Below are positions 33,834 to 42,750 of a DNA stretch of 64,000 nt, one piece after another (within the stretch, counting starts at the first letter, position 1; every line of letters starts with the position of its first letter). The DNA comes from Marixanthomonas ophiurae. Its GTDB lineage: Bacteria; Bacteroidota; Bacteroidia; Flavobacteriales; Flavobacteriaceae. The DNA lies in assembly GCF_003413745.1 (NCBI RefSeq), contig NZ_QVID01000002.1, forward strand, positions 903,930 to 967,929. Direction: 5' to 3'. A program made the position numbers and the translations under genes. The notes beneath the pieces are model-generated. The model was given only the letters and a program-made list of their open reading frames with translations. It did not search any database and was not told the origin of the DNA.

Positions 33834-33916
33834 ATAAGTCCAATTTACATAACAATCACCTTAAGTGTTGGATATTCAAAAATTAATGTTTAGATTTAGT
33901 TTACAAAACCAACTAT

Positions 33917-34477
33917 ATGACTACGCTAAAACCAGCCAAAGGATTGTTATTAGTTGCTGAACCTTCAATTATAGGTGACGTTTCTTTTAACAGGTCTGTA
34001 GTGCTATTAGCCGAACACAACGAAGAAGGTTCTGTGGGTTTTATCTTAAACAAACCTCTTGAATATACCTTAAAAGACTTTATTTCTGAAATAGACTCCA
34101 CACTTCCAGTTTATAATGGTGGTCCTGTTGAGCAGGATAATCTGTACTTTATTCACAGAATACCAGAATTGATTCCTGATAGTATTGAAATATCAAGTGG
34201 TATTTACTGGGGTGGTGATTTTAATTCGGTGATGGGTTTATTGCTTCAAAATAAAATAGATGAATCACAAATACGCTTCTTTTTAGGATATTCTGGTTGG
34301 GAAAGCACACAGCTTGATCAAGAATTACAACTAAATAGCTGGGTGGTTGCACCCAATGATTATAAAAATGAAATAATAGGAAAACCCTACACCAATTTCT
34401 GGAAAGAAAAAATGATTGAGTTTGGAGGCGATTACCTTATTTGGTCTAACTCACCGGAGAATCCTGCTTATAATTAA
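33917..34477 (+). CDS. YqgE/AlgH family protein (UPF0301)
   Basis: The 186-residue product follows the YqgE/AlgH pattern: KGLLLVAEPSIIGDVSFNRSVVLLAEH (in parts), GSVGFILNKPLEY, YNGGPVEQDNLYFIHR, IRFFLGYSGWESTQLDQEL. It is cytoplasmic; its mechanism is not established, and AlgH was named for an effect on alginate synthesis in Pseudomonas. It overlaps the end of the convergent aminotransferase gene by four bases. Confidence 0.93.
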   Translation: MTTLKPAKGLLLVAEPSIIGDVSFNRSVVLLAEHNEEGSVGFILNKPLEYTLKDFISEIDSTLPVYNGGPVEQDNLYFIHRIPELIPDSIEISSGIYWGGDFNSVMGLLLQNKIDESQIRFFLGYSGWESTQLDQELQLNSWVVAPNDYKNEIIGKPYTNFWKEKMIEFGGDYLIWSNSPENPAYN

Positions 34478-35316
34478 CCTAACCGCGCTTTTACATTCAG
34501 TTTTGCTAATAATTCTTTTGCCACTTCTCTACTATACTCTTTTTTGCGGTATTTTGATACGGGCTGAATGCCTGTAATGACATTTGTAATAAAAATTTCG
34601 TCAGCTTTTTGAAGTTCAAAAGGTGAAACTGATTCTTCTTCTAGTACATAATCGGGCATCTGACCTAAAATTTTGATAATCTGCTTTCTAAGAATACCAT
34701 TTAAACAACCATCTGTTATAGGAGGTGTTTTTATTTTATAATCTTTTACCAAAAATATATTTCCATTTAAAGCTTCCACCACTTGCTTTTTTTCATTTAA
34801 CAACAAGCAATTGGCGTAATCGTTTTCTTGAGCATATACGCTTCCCAAAACATTCAATACTTTATTGGTAGTTTTTAGAGTAGAAAGCAATCCTGAATTT
34901 ATATAATGGTCTTTAAATAATTCAATTTCATAAAAAGAATCACTCATAGTATAAAATGGATTTGCTAATTCTTCAGATGTAATTAGAAATTCTACATTAT
35001 TCGTCGTTGGAGAATACTTCCCTCCCGTTTTTCGCCACACTAAAATTTTTGCTCGAAAGGCTCCATTTTTATTTCCTGAAGATGCTATGGTATTCAATAC
35101 TTGCTCTTCCAAATATTCTGGAGTAAAACTCATGGGTATTTCCATACGCAGAATACGCATAGAAGCCATTAGCCGAAAATAATGGTCTTCCCAAAAGTAA
35201 ATTTTACCGCCAGAAACTCGAAGCGTTTCAAATACAGCATCCCCATAGTTTAGTCCGCGGTTATCCGGCAAAATTGTTGTATTGTTTTCTTGTATTGTTC
35301 CGTTAAAATTGATCAT
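34474..35316 (-). CDS. Class IV PLP-dependent aminotransferase
   Basis: The 280-residue protein belongs to the BCAT/D-amino-acid transaminase/aminodeoxychorismate lyase fold: NYGDAVFETLRVSGGKIYFWEDHYFRL (in parts), LKTTNKVLNVLGSVYAQEN (Lys of the PLP Schiff base region), NGNIFLVKDYKIKTPPITDGCLNGILRK (in parts), and EIFITNVITGIQPVS. Without a nearby folate or branched-chain operon the exact substrate stays open; an aminodeoxychorismate lyase (PabC) role is one option. Confidence 0.9.
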   Translation of the reverse strand: MINFNGTIQENNTTILPDNRGLNYGDAVFETLRVSGGKIYFWEDHYFRLMASMRILRMEIPMSFTPEYLEEQVLNTIASSGNKNGAFRAKILVWRKTGGKYSPTTNNVEFLITSEELANPFYTMSDSFYEIELFKDHYINSGLLSTLKTTNKVLNVLGSVYAQENDYANCLLLNEKKQVVEALNGNIFLVKDYKIKTPPITDGCLNGILRKQIIKILGQMPDYVLEEESVSPFELQKADEIFITNVITGIQPVSKYRKKEYSREVAKELLAKLNVKARLG

Positions 35317-35362
35317 AAAAAAGCCGCTTTTATTCTGATTTTTTTTTCAAAATAGTGCGGCG

Positions 35363-35370
35363 CAAAGATA
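35363..35370 (-). promoter_or_regulatory. Candidate -7 element for the aminotransferase gene
   Basis: TATCTTTG (minus strand) fits TAnnTTTG and lies about 47 bases upstream of the aminotransferase start. No convincing -33 box is seen. Confidence 0.4.
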
Positions 35371-35390
35371 TTATAAATTAGGCGAAACTG

Positions 35391-35777
35391 TTACTTAGAT
35401 CCCAATATCTGTTTTAAATCTGAAACCATGTTATCCCATAACATTTTTCCTTCATCAATTTCATCTTCTTCAGCATAATCGGTAATCATTAAGGAAACAT
35501 CCTTGGTTATTTCATCTACCTGAATACGAAGTTCAAAAAAGTAATCGGTATCCTCGTCATCTAACCAACGGAATTTAATACGTTCGCCACTCTTCTTTCC
35601 TAGCAATTTGGCTTTTTCTTCACTTCCTTCCCAAATAAAGGTAAAAAATTCACCACGAGAATTTACGTTATCGGCATACCATTCACTCATACCTGAGGGT
35701 GTAGAAATATATTGATATAACAATGATGGAGAAACCTGTATAGGAAATTCCATCTCGTATTTTATTTTATCTTCCAT
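35391..35777 (-). CDS. START-like (AHSA1-type) domain protein
   Basis: The 128-residue product is a single START/AHSA1-type helix-grip domain: MEFPIQVSPSLLYQYISTPSGMSEWYADNV (in parts), FTFIWEGSEEKAKLL, RIKFRWLDDEDTDYFFELRI and the C-terminal MLWDNMVSDLKQIL helix. Members bind small hydrophobic ligands or the Hsp90 system; this acidic cytoplasmic version is common in flavobacteria and uncharacterised. Confidence 0.88.
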   Translation of the reverse strand: MEDKIKYEMEFPIQVSPSLLYQYISTPSGMSEWYADNVNSRGEFFTFIWEGSEEKAKLLGKKSGERIKFRWLDDEDTDYFFELRIQVDEITKDVSLMITDYAEEDEIDEGKMLWDNMVSDLKQILGSK

Positions 35778-36052
35778 AGTTTTTTCTTAGTTAGAGCCCA
35801 ATATATAGATTAATTCTAATATTGGAAAGAAAGAAGATTGATTTTTTCCTTTTTAAAATTTACTGAAAGTAATTATAAAACTTTATTTAAAAAAAAATAG
35901 TTTACTGAAAAACAGCTTAATAAAAACATTAATCCGTCCTGTCTTTAAATAACAAGAAACTTAAATTAATTAAAGGGATAAAAGCATACAGCTTAAACAA
36001 GAACTAAAAACGAAAATTGTCAGATTATAAATTGTTTTTTTAATTGAAACTA

Positions 36053-36430
36053 TCAATACATTTTATTCACATTCATCGATTTCTTCGGAATTTGTTGAAT
36101 TGAATCCCAATGTTCACAAATTTTCCCGTTTTCATCAAAGCGAAAAAAATCCATTGTAATGTATTCATCATTATCTGGCCAAGTTTGATGCGTATGTAAA
36201 GCCACTAAATTTCCCTCTGAAATGCATCTCACAAATTCAATGGACTTATTAGGATATTCTTTCTGCATTCTCTCAAAATAGTCTATAAAGCCCTGAATAC
36301 CATCGCTCACATCTGGATTGTGTTGAACATATACATTGCCAACATATTGCTCAATTGCCTTTTTAGGATCGCCTTCGTAAGCAGTTTTATAAAAAGCGAT
36401 TGCATTCTCTTTGTTTTGCTTTATATTCAT
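36053..36430 (-). CDS. SnoaL-like/NTF2-fold protein
   Basis: The 125-residue product fits SnoaL-like polyketide-cyclase folds: KENAIAFYKTAYEGDPKKAIEQYVGNVYVQHNP (in parts), DGIQGFIDYFERM, VALHTHQTWPDNDEYITMDFFRFDENGKICEHWD (in parts). No partner pathway is seen; likely a small stress- or xenobiotic-related enzyme. It lies downstream of a KefB-type antiporter on the same strand but with its own 5' gap. Confidence 0.85.
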   Translation of the reverse strand: MNIKQNKENAIAFYKTAYEGDPKKAIEQYVGNVYVQHNPDVSDGIQGFIDYFERMQKEYPNKSIEFVRCISEGNLVALHTHQTWPDNDEYITMDFFRFDENGKICEHWDSIQQIPKKSMNVNKMY

Positions 36431-36491
36431 ATAAAATTATGTTTTTTTACTTATTGTGGCGTAAAGCTTTTTAATAATACTTGTTACTCAA

Positions 36492-38339
36492 TTAAATATT
36501 ATTGATTTTACTACTACCAATATTCAAGTCGTCTACTAATAGCTTTTCTTGCTGTTCAATTTCTGCCCTTGCTTTAAATATGTATTCCTTTCCATTTTTT
36601 GGGGTAGTTGCCAGTCTTTTGAGACTTTGCACATCAAGATTTATAAATTTTTCAGCTTGATCGTTTGTAGCTTCTCTATCAAAACCCATAAAGTGAAGTA
36701 CATCACTAGCCATTTTCACTGATGTATCTAATGACTCTCGATAGATGTGTTCAACACCTATATTATGCAAATCATACGCATCGTAACGATTTTTAGCTCG
36801 GACCAATAATTTTACACTTGGATATTTCTCCTTTACTTTTTTCACAATACCAAGGGCTGCATCTGGATTATCAATGGCACAAATTAAATAGTCGGCTTCT
36901 GCAATTCCTGCAGATTCAAGCAAGTCCATCCTTGAAGCATCTCCATAAAAGACTTCAAACCCTATTTTTCTTAAAAAGTCTACTCTATTTGAATCTATAT
37001 CGAGAACCGTAGTAGGAATACCATGAGCCCGAAGAAACCTCCCAATTGTACTCCCAAAATGACCAAATCCGATTAATATTACTTTATTACTTTTTTGAAT
37101 GTCGTCCATTGGCCTTTTTTCAGATTCTTTTGTGCCGATTTTAGGTAGGCATAAGTGCTCGTTCAATATCCAAAGAATTGGGGTAAGGGTCATCGTAAGT
37201 GCTGTAACAACCAACATTATATCAAGTTGTTCCCTTTCAAAAATATTCAACTGAAAAGCGAAAGAAAGCAAAACAAAAGCGAATTCACCAATTTGGGATA
37301 ACCCAACCATCAATAATAAGCGTTGGTCTATTTTTAGTTTAAAAACAATGCCAACTACAAAGAGTACAATAGCTTTAATTATAATTACGGATAGTACCAG
37401 CCCTGTAATCAATAATGGGTTTTCGCCTATAACCACAAAGTTGATAGAAGCACCTACTGCCATAAAAAATAGGCCAAGAAGTAAATCTTTGAAAGGATCG
37501 AGCGTACTTTCCAGTTCGTGTTTAAATTCGCTAGTTGCTAAAACTACGCCTCCTAAAAAAGCTCCTAATGCTGGACTTAATCCCACCAACTCCATTAAAA
37601 AAGAAATACCAGCTACAATCAACAATGCTGAAGCCACCAACAATTCCCGAACTCTCGATTTGGCTACAATTCTTAACATAGGTACGATTAAATATCTACC
37701 CGCTATAATAATGAGAACAATTGACAAAACAATCCCTAATGCTTGTAACCCTAACGGTAAGCTTTCGAGAAGACTTGCGGGAGAGCTGTGTCCACCTGCA
37801 TCAACTGCAGTATTATCCGAAACATTTGACAATAGAGGCAACACCGCTAACATTACAATAACAATAATATCTTGAAACAATAGAATTGAAAAAGAAGAAG
37901 TCCCGTAAACAGTTTGCATCAATCCCTTTTCCTTATTAGTTTGCAGTGTAATAGCCGTAGATGAAAGTGCCACAGCCATTGCAACAGTTAATGACAATTT
38001 CAATTCGATTCCGAAAGTATTCAAGACTGCAAAAGTGAGGGCCATTGTTCCAAAAACCTGAGTAATTCCCATTCCTAGAACCAGTTTTCTCATCTGCCAA
38101 AAGCTTTTGGGCTTTATCTCTAGCCCAATAATGAAAAGCATCATTACTACTCCAAATTCAGCAAATTCGAGGATGTCTTCCCCTTCTTGACCTACAAAGC
38201 CCAAAATATAAGGACCAATTAGCATCCCTGCCAGTAAATATCCAATTACAGAGCTTAAGCCAAATCTTTTGGCAATAGGCACACATAGTATCGCCCCAGC
38301 TAGGAAAACAATGGATTGAAAAAGAATGCTACCGCTCAT
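36492..38339 (-). CDS. KefB/KefC-type monovalent cation:proton antiporter (CPA2)
   Basis: The 615-residue membrane protein has 12 or so helices forming the Na+/H+ exchanger domain (residues 5-380; GYLLAGMLIGPYILGF, SALLIVAGISFLMELVGLSPALGAFLGG in parts). A C-terminal RCK/TrkA-N domain starts near 408 (VILIGFGHFGSTIGRFL with the Rossmann GxGxxG, then VLDIDSNRVDFLRKIGFEVFYGDASRMDLL in parts). Kef systems export K+ in exchange for H+ and protect against electrophiles. Neighbouring AraC and quinone-reductase-like genes fit that role, although glutathione control as in E. coli is not implied. Confidence 0.92.
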   Translation of the reverse strand: MSGSILFQSIVFLAGAILCVPIAKRFGLSSVIGYLLAGMLIGPYILGFVGQEGEDILEFAEFGVVMMLFIIGLEIKPKSFWQMRKLVLGMGITQVFGTMALTFAVLNTFGIELKLSLTVAMAVALSSTAITLQTNKEKGLMQTVYGTSSFSILLFQDIIVIVMLAVLPLLSNVSDNTAVDAGGHSSPASLLESLPLGLQALGIVLSIVLIIIAGRYLIVPMLRIVAKSRVRELLVASALLIVAGISFLMELVGLSPALGAFLGGVVLATSEFKHELESTLDPFKDLLLGLFFMAVGASINFVVIGENPLLITGLVLSVIIIKAIVLFVVGIVFKLKIDQRLLLMVGLSQIGEFAFVLLSFAFQLNIFEREQLDIMLVVTALTMTLTPILWILNEHLCLPKIGTKESEKRPMDDIQKSNKVILIGFGHFGSTIGRFLRAHGIPTTVLDIDSNRVDFLRKIGFEVFYGDASRMDLLESAGIAEADYLICAIDNPDAALGIVKKVKEKYPSVKLLVRAKNRYDAYDLHNIGVEHIYRESLDTSVKMASDVLHFMGFDREATNDQAEKFINLDVQSLKRLATTPKNGKEYIFKARAEIEQQEKLLVDDLNIGSSKINNI

Positions 38340-38397
38340 AGTAAAAGTTTAGAAATCAAAATCATATTTTATTTTTTGATGAAAAATCATTTCATTT

Positions 38398-39285
38398 TCA
38401 ATTAGAAGCACACTCACTGCGTTTTAGAAGCACGTATTCTCCATCATTTTTAAAATCACGCACAGAAATGCCCACATAACGCTTAAAGGTTTTGGAAAGA
38501 TGGCTAACATCGGTAAAACCTAACTCATCAGCTATTTCCGTGAGCGTGTAATCCGAATTTAAAAGACGTATTTCCACCAATTTTAGTTTAGCTTTTATTA
38601 TGTATTCTCGTAAAGATACTCCAACCTGTTTTCTAAAAAACTCACTTACATAAGTAGGTGACATTAAAAATTCTTCTGCTAAGTGCTCTACTTTCAAAAG
38701 ATCTGGTTTATTAATATTTTCATTTATATAGGTAAGCATTTTCGTGGCCCTATCATCGCTACTATTCTCAACTACTTCATAATGGCTACCCTTTTTAATG
38801 TTCCTAATTAAAATTTCTAAAACACTAGTCATTAAACTAGACACTAATGAAATGGACTCTTCACCATAATTTCTGGATTCCTGTAAAATCATTGCAACAA
38901 GTCGTGTAAGGTGTTGCCTGTCTATATCACTTTTAATGACATCTCCTGGTAATTGATTGTAATTCGAAAGAATATAAGCAGCCTCACTAAACCACTCAGA
39001 CCGGTCCACAGAAATCCTATTTGAATTTTTGAAGAAAGAATCTGTAAACTTCAAAAAAACAAAGTTGGTTGGTGAGTCTATATCAAATGAATGGCACTTT
39101 AACGGAGGCAGTAGAAAAATACTGTTTTCTTTATATGGATGAAAATTATAGTTAATACATTGTGTCCCCTCCCCTTCCTTAATTAAAACAAGCTCAAAAA
39201 AGTTGTTTTTAACAGGACGTTGTTTCCATTCTGACAGTTTCAATTCTTGTACTTCAAAAGGTTTATATGCTTCTAATACTTGCAT
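38398..39285 (-). CDS. AraC-family transcriptional regulator
   Basis: The 295-residue protein has an N-terminal cupin-like sensor (ECTQCINYNFHPYKENSIFLLPP region, about residues 30-110). Its C-terminal AraC double HTH spans about 185-285 (HLAEEFLMSPTYVSEFFRKQVGVSLREYI in parts, YTLTEIADELGFTDVSHLSKTFKRYVGIS in parts). It is divergent from the dehydrogenase at 39447 with 161 bases between the starts, and probably controls it. The antiporter gene follows on the same strand 58 bases on. Confidence 0.92.
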   Translation of the reverse strand: MQVLEAYKPFEVQELKLSEWKQRPVKNNFFELVLIKEGEGTQCINYNFHPYKENSIFLLPPLKCHSFDIDSPTNFVFLKFTDSFFKNSNRISVDRSEWFSEAAYILSNYNQLPGDVIKSDIDRQHLTRLVAMILQESRNYGEESISLVSSLMTSVLEILIRNIKKGSHYEVVENSSDDRATKMLTYINENINKPDLLKVEHLAEEFLMSPTYVSEFFRKQVGVSLREYIIKAKLKLVEIRLLNSDYTLTEIADELGFTDVSHLSKTFKRYVGISVRDFKNDGEYVLLKRSECASN

Positions 39286-39446
39286 TTTAGTATAATTTAT
39301 GGGTAAAACTATATAAAACCAACTTATAAAACCTTAATTTAAGACAAAAAACCTTTAATAATACATAAATACCCATTTTTTATACAAGTATACAACTGAA
39401 GTTTCATTGTAATTTTGTACTATAAATAATTTTAAGAATAAGAAAT

Positions 39447-40463
39447 ATGAAAGCAATAGGATTTAAACAATCATTACCAATAAAAGAAGAAAACAGCTTT
39501 ATTGAGTTTGAAACAAAAACTCCAACACCTGAAGGGTATGATCTTTTGGTGAAAGTACAAGCAAACTCAGTAAACCCCGTAGATTTTAAAATACGACAAA
39601 GTGCTGCAAAAGATGAAGAATTGAACGAGCCGAAAGTGATCGGTTGGGATGCAGTAGGAATTGTTGAGTCAGTTGGGGGTAAAGTTTCAAAATTTAAAGT
39701 AGGCGATGAAGTTTTCTACGCAGGCGACATCACCCGAAGCGGAAGCAATGCTGAATATCAATTAATAGATGAACGTATTGTGGGCCGGAAACCTAAAAAT
39801 TTAAGCATTGCCGAAGCTGTGGCAATTCCGTTAACAGGCTTGACGGCTTATGAAGCACTTTTTGATCTTATTAGAGTAGATCCAGAAAAAGACAAAGGAA
39901 AGTCTGTGTTAATTTTGGCAGGTGCAGGAGGTGTTGGTTCTATTGCTATTCAATTGGCAAAAAAACTAGGGAACCTAACAGTTATAGCAACAGCATCCCG
40001 TGAAGACACGGTGGAATGGTGCAAAGATATGGGAGCAGATTTTGTCATCAATCATCATAAGGACATTAAAGAAGAATTGAAAAAGATAGGTCACAGCGAG
40101 GTTAACTACATTCTGGATTTTGTAGATCTTGAAGGGTATTGGGAAACTATGACCGAAATTGTAAAACCACAGGGTCATATTGTTTCAATTACGGGAAGTA
40201 ACGAACCTTTAGATTTGAATATGCTAAAAAATAAAAGTATCACTTTCTCTTGGGAATTGATGTACACTCGTTCTATGTACCAAACAGATGATATGGCAAG
40301 ACAGCATGATATCCTTAATCACCTTTCAGAATTATTGGATGATGGCACCTTAAAGAGTACAATGACTACCCAACTCGATGGCTTTACAGTAGAAAACCTT
40401 AAAGAAGCACATTGTATACAAGAATCTGGAAAAAGTATCGGGAAGAATGTGATACTATTTTAA
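39447..40463 (+). CDS. Zinc-binding alcohol dehydrogenase family protein (quinone reductase-like)
   Basis: The 338-residue medium-chain dehydrogenase/reductase starts MKAIGFKQSLPIKEENSF, typical of the TIGR02817-type branch. It has the GroES-like domain (NSVNPVDFKIR, VIGWDAVGIVESVGGKVSKFKVGDEVFY in parts) and a Rossmann domain (VLILAGAGGVGSIAIQLAKKLG, about residues 153-174). The zinc-binding Cys cluster of true alcohol dehydrogenases is missing, so reduction of quinones or enones with NADPH is more likely. It is probably under the divergent AraC regulator. Confidence 0.9.
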   Translation: MKAIGFKQSLPIKEENSFIEFETKTPTPEGYDLLVKVQANSVNPVDFKIRQSAAKDEELNEPKVIGWDAVGIVESVGGKVSKFKVGDEVFYAGDITRSGSNAEYQLIDERIVGRKPKNLSIAEAVAIPLTGLTAYEALFDLIRVDPEKDKGKSVLILAGAGGVGSIAIQLAKKLGNLTVIATASREDTVEWCKDMGADFVINHHKDIKEELKKIGHSEVNYILDFVDLEGYWETMTEIVKPQGHIVSITGSNEPLDLNMLKNKSITFSWELMYTRSMYQTDDMARQHDILNHLSELLDDGTLKSTMTTQLDGFTVENLKEAHCIQESGKSIGKNVILF

Positions 40464-40484
40464 TTAGGAAGTATTATTAAAAAG

Positions 40485-40518
40485 AACGCCCATTGATTTA
40501 CTATTTCCAATGGGCGTT
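40485..40518. terminator. Intrinsic terminator hairpin
   Basis: AACGCCCATTG (40485-40495) pairs with CAATGGGCGTT (40508-40518) between the convergent dehydrogenase and HAD genes. Confidence 0.75.
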
Positions 40519-40595
40519 TATATTATCAAGAGGCTTAATTAATATGCTTTAAAGCTTTTAAATACGGCTTTTAGTCAGTTATTTATCTATTGTTT

Positions 40596-41390
40596 CTAAT
40601 TATCTAGAGCTATAAGTTTCTCTGAAATTTTAAGCAAATCTGGCTCATTAATTTCTGTCTCTGGTGCTAATGGAAATACCTGTTGCCCAGGTCTCTTAAT
40701 AAATGCAGCACGCCAGCCAGCCCATATTGCTCCGGCTACATCCCAACCATGCGCAGCAATGAGCATACATTCTTCTGATTTCACACCCATTTTTCGCGCT
40801 GCCCAAGTATATGTGTCTGTAAAAGGTTTAAATTTACCAATGTCTTCAACACTTAATCTTTCATCAAAATATTCGGTTAAGCCCGCACTTTCAAATTGCT
40901 TTTTCACACCTTCGTTTGAAGAGTTTGTGAAGGATACTAATTTATAACCGTCTTTTTTTAATTGAGCTAAAGCTTCTTTAACTTCTGGGTGTGCTGGTAA
41001 ACCACGAAATGAGTTTAATACTGTTTTGCGCGCATCTTCTTCAGACATTTTAATATCATTATTAGCTGCTACCATTTGTAAAGCTGCAGCTCCTATATTT
41101 CCAAAATGTTCATATTGACCACTTGCTGTGGTGACCAAGGAATACTGTAGCATGGTAGTAAACCATAAGGAAAGTAAATCATCTCTACCATTTAGAGCTT
41201 CACTCACTACTTGTTTCATATCGGTAAGATCTAACAAAGTCTCATTAACATCAAAGAATAAAACTTTTGGTCTTATATTGTCGCTATTTTGCATATTATT
41301 TTCTGTTTGTCCTAGTCCTATATTAGGCATCAACATTCCTGTTGCACCTAGTAATCCTAGATTTTTTATAAATTTCCTTCTGTTTTTCAT
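40596..41390 (-). CDS. Type II haloacid-dehalogenase-like protein with Tat-like signal
   Basis: The 264-residue protein starts MKNRRKFIKNLGLLGATGMLMP, with a twin-arginine pattern (RRKFIK at 4-9) and a hydrophobic core, so it is probably exported folded. The HAD motifs follow: FFDVNETLLDL (motif I, Asp nucleophile), SFTNSSN (II), KFKPFTDTY (Lys, III) and LIAAHGWDVAGAIWAGWRAAF (IV). The DVNETL start is typical of L-2-haloacid dehalogenases and relatives. It is the last gene of a minus-strand cluster with DsbA-like and AhpD-like genes; its stop codon lies 206 bases from the end of the convergent dehydrogenase gene. Confidence 0.87.
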   Translation of the reverse strand: MKNRRKFIKNLGLLGATGMLMPNIGLGQTENNMQNSDNIRPKVLFFDVNETLLDLTDMKQVVSEALNGRDDLLSLWFTTMLQYSLVTTASGQYEHFGNIGAAALQMVAANNDIKMSEEDARKTVLNSFRGLPAHPEVKEALAQLKKDGYKLVSFTNSSNEGVKKQFESAGLTEYFDERLSVEDIGKFKPFTDTYTWAARKMGVKSEECMLIAAHGWDVAGAIWAGWRAAFIKRPGQQVFPLAPETEINEPDLLKISEKLIALDN

Positions 41391-41397
41391 AGTTCAC

Positions 41398-42042
41398 TTA
41401 ATCAGTAATCAATTCTGAAAGTACTTCTTTAAAAACATCTACAGGTTGCGCTCCGGTTACAGCACTTTTTCGGTTAAAAACAATTGTTGGAACCGAGTTA
41501 ACTCCCATATTCTTCCAATAGCCTTGCTTATTTCTTAAATCATAGCGTACTTCTTCATTGTCTAGCCTAGCGAGTGCTTCTTCTGCTTTTAAACCCACAT
41601 CTAATAAAGCTTGTTTTAAAATATCTCTATCTGAAACATCTTTGCGTTCACTAAAAAAAGCAGTTGTTAACCGCATTTTTAGTTCGGTTTGCTTTCCGAA
41701 GTCTTTCGCATAATCTAATAAAATATGAGCATTAAAGGTATTCACCATTCGCATATCATCAAAATAGTCGAACGTAAAGCCAAGCTCCTTTCCTACTTCG
41801 GTCATATGCTGTTGCGATTCTTTTTGTTGCTCTACCGTAGATCCATATTTTTCAGTAATATGCTCTTTCATATTTTGACCTTCAACTGGCATATTCGGGT
41901 TTAGTTCAAAAGGTTGCCACTCTATTTCTAGTTGGTCTTCAATTCCTAATTCTGAAATCGCTTTTTCCAAACGTTTATAACCTATGGTGCACCAAGGGCA
42001 AACCACATCTGACACTATATCTATTTTCAATTTTTTTTTCAT
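41398..42042 (-). CDS. DsbA-family (FrnE-like) oxidoreductase
   Basis: Translation is taken from the ATG at 42042 (MKKKLKIDIVSDVVCPWC); the longer frame upstream has no family match. The thioredoxin fold carries VVCPWCTIGYKRLEKA with CPWC as catalytic CxxC, then WQPFELNPNMP, NTFNAHILLDYAKDFGKQTELKMRL (in parts) and a cis-Pro loop (GVNSVPTIVFN). FrnE-like DsbA proteins are cytoplasmic and act in thiol exchange and oxidative stress. It lies 7 bases before the HAD gene; upstream a hairpin at 42068 separates it from the AhpD-like gene. Confidence 0.92.
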   Translation of the reverse strand: MKKKLKIDIVSDVVCPWCTIGYKRLEKAISELGIEDQLEIEWQPFELNPNMPVEGQNMKEHITEKYGSTVEQQKESQQHMTEVGKELGFTFDYFDDMRMVNTFNAHILLDYAKDFGKQTELKMRLTTAFFSERKDVSDRDILKQALLDVGLKAEEALARLDNEEVRYDLRNKQGYWKNMGVNSVPTIVFNRKSAVTGAQPVDVFKEVLSELITD

Positions 42043-42067
42043 ATTATTTATTTTTTTGATGATTAGT

Positions 42068-42093
42068 AAACCTTCCGAATAAACGGAAGGTTT
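42068..42093. terminator. Hairpin between AhpD-like and DsbA-like genes
   Basis: A perfect 10-bp stem (AAACCTTCCG / CGGAAGGTTT, loop AATAAA) lies in the 93-base gap. A second 21-nt near-perfect palindrome follows at 42121-42141, centred on an A. Either may attenuate or end transcription from the AhpD-like gene. Confidence 0.55.
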
Positions 42094-42135
42094 ATAAAAA
42101 CTAACCAATCTGAAATTTTAAAATAAAACGACGTT

Positions 42136-42684
42136 TTATTTCCTCCACTCGTATTTTTTAAATCCTTCATCAACCGGTGTATTAGCAATATGGTTTACAT
42201 AATTACTAATGGTTTTTTGAGATAAGCCTAAGATAATTTCTAACACTTGTCGCTCACCATAACCAGCCTCATAAAAAGCGTCTAAATCTTTTTGAGTTAC
42301 ATTTCCGCGATTACGAACAATTTTTAATGTCATGGTTCGCAACGCTTCTAATTTAGGATCTTCTAATGTAGTTTCATTACGTAAAGCATCTGTGATAGTA
42401 TCGTCTACTTTCATCATTTTAGCAATACCCGTATGCGCCGGCACACAATAGTGACATTCATGCTCTACGTTTATAGATTGCCAAACCACAGTTAACTCTT
42501 CATTATTAAATGATGAGTTTTCAAATAACTCATGTAGTTTTTGGTAACCTTCAAGGATGCCAGGCGCTCCGGCTAAAACCCCGTGCAAGCCAGGTATCAT
42601 ACCATATGCTTTTTTAGATTTCTCTAATAAATCTTTGCTCTCTTCTGGAGCAGATTCTAAACTCTGAATTTTTAAACTTGTCAT
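42136..42684 (-). CDS. AhpD-like/carboxymuconolactone decarboxylase family protein
   Basis: The 182-residue product has the AhpD-like core VWQSINVEHECHYCVPAHTGIAKMM. Its CxxC (ECHYC) and the following His are the redox-active residues of AhpD-type peroxidase adaptors. Other family blocks: LLEKSKKAYGMIPGLHGVLAGAPG (in parts) and RQVLEIILGLSQKTISNYVNHI. It likely removes peroxides or reduces thiols in the cytoplasm. Its promoter region holds the operator-like sequence at 42717, shared with the TetR gene. Confidence 0.9.
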   Translation of the reverse strand: MTSLKIQSLESAPEESKDLLEKSKKAYGMIPGLHGVLAGAPGILEGYQKLHELFENSSFNNEELTVVWQSINVEHECHYCVPAHTGIAKMMKVDDTITDALRNETTLEDPKLEALRTMTLKIVRNRGNVTQKDLDAFYEAGYGERQVLEIILGLSQKTISNYVNHIANTPVDEGFKKYEWRK

Positions 42685-42716
42685 AATTTTAAACTTTAAT
42701 TTTTATTAATAAATAC

Positions 42717-42736
42717 CTAAACAACCGTTTAGATTT
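42717..42736. promoter_or_regulatory. TetR operator-like site upstream of the AhpD-like gene
   Basis: CTAAACAACCGTTTAGATTT differs by one base from the site at 43336 upstream of the tetR gene. Both lie directly before starts on the minus strand. The centre AACCGKTT is near-palindromic, as expected for a TetR dimer. Confidence 0.7.
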
Positions 42737-42750
42737 GGGTGAAAAAATTT

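Noticed and set aside
37348..37875. 175-codon open frame opposite the antiporter gene.
   Set aside because: It is antisense to well-conserved KefB-type coding sequence and its product has no recognisable features.
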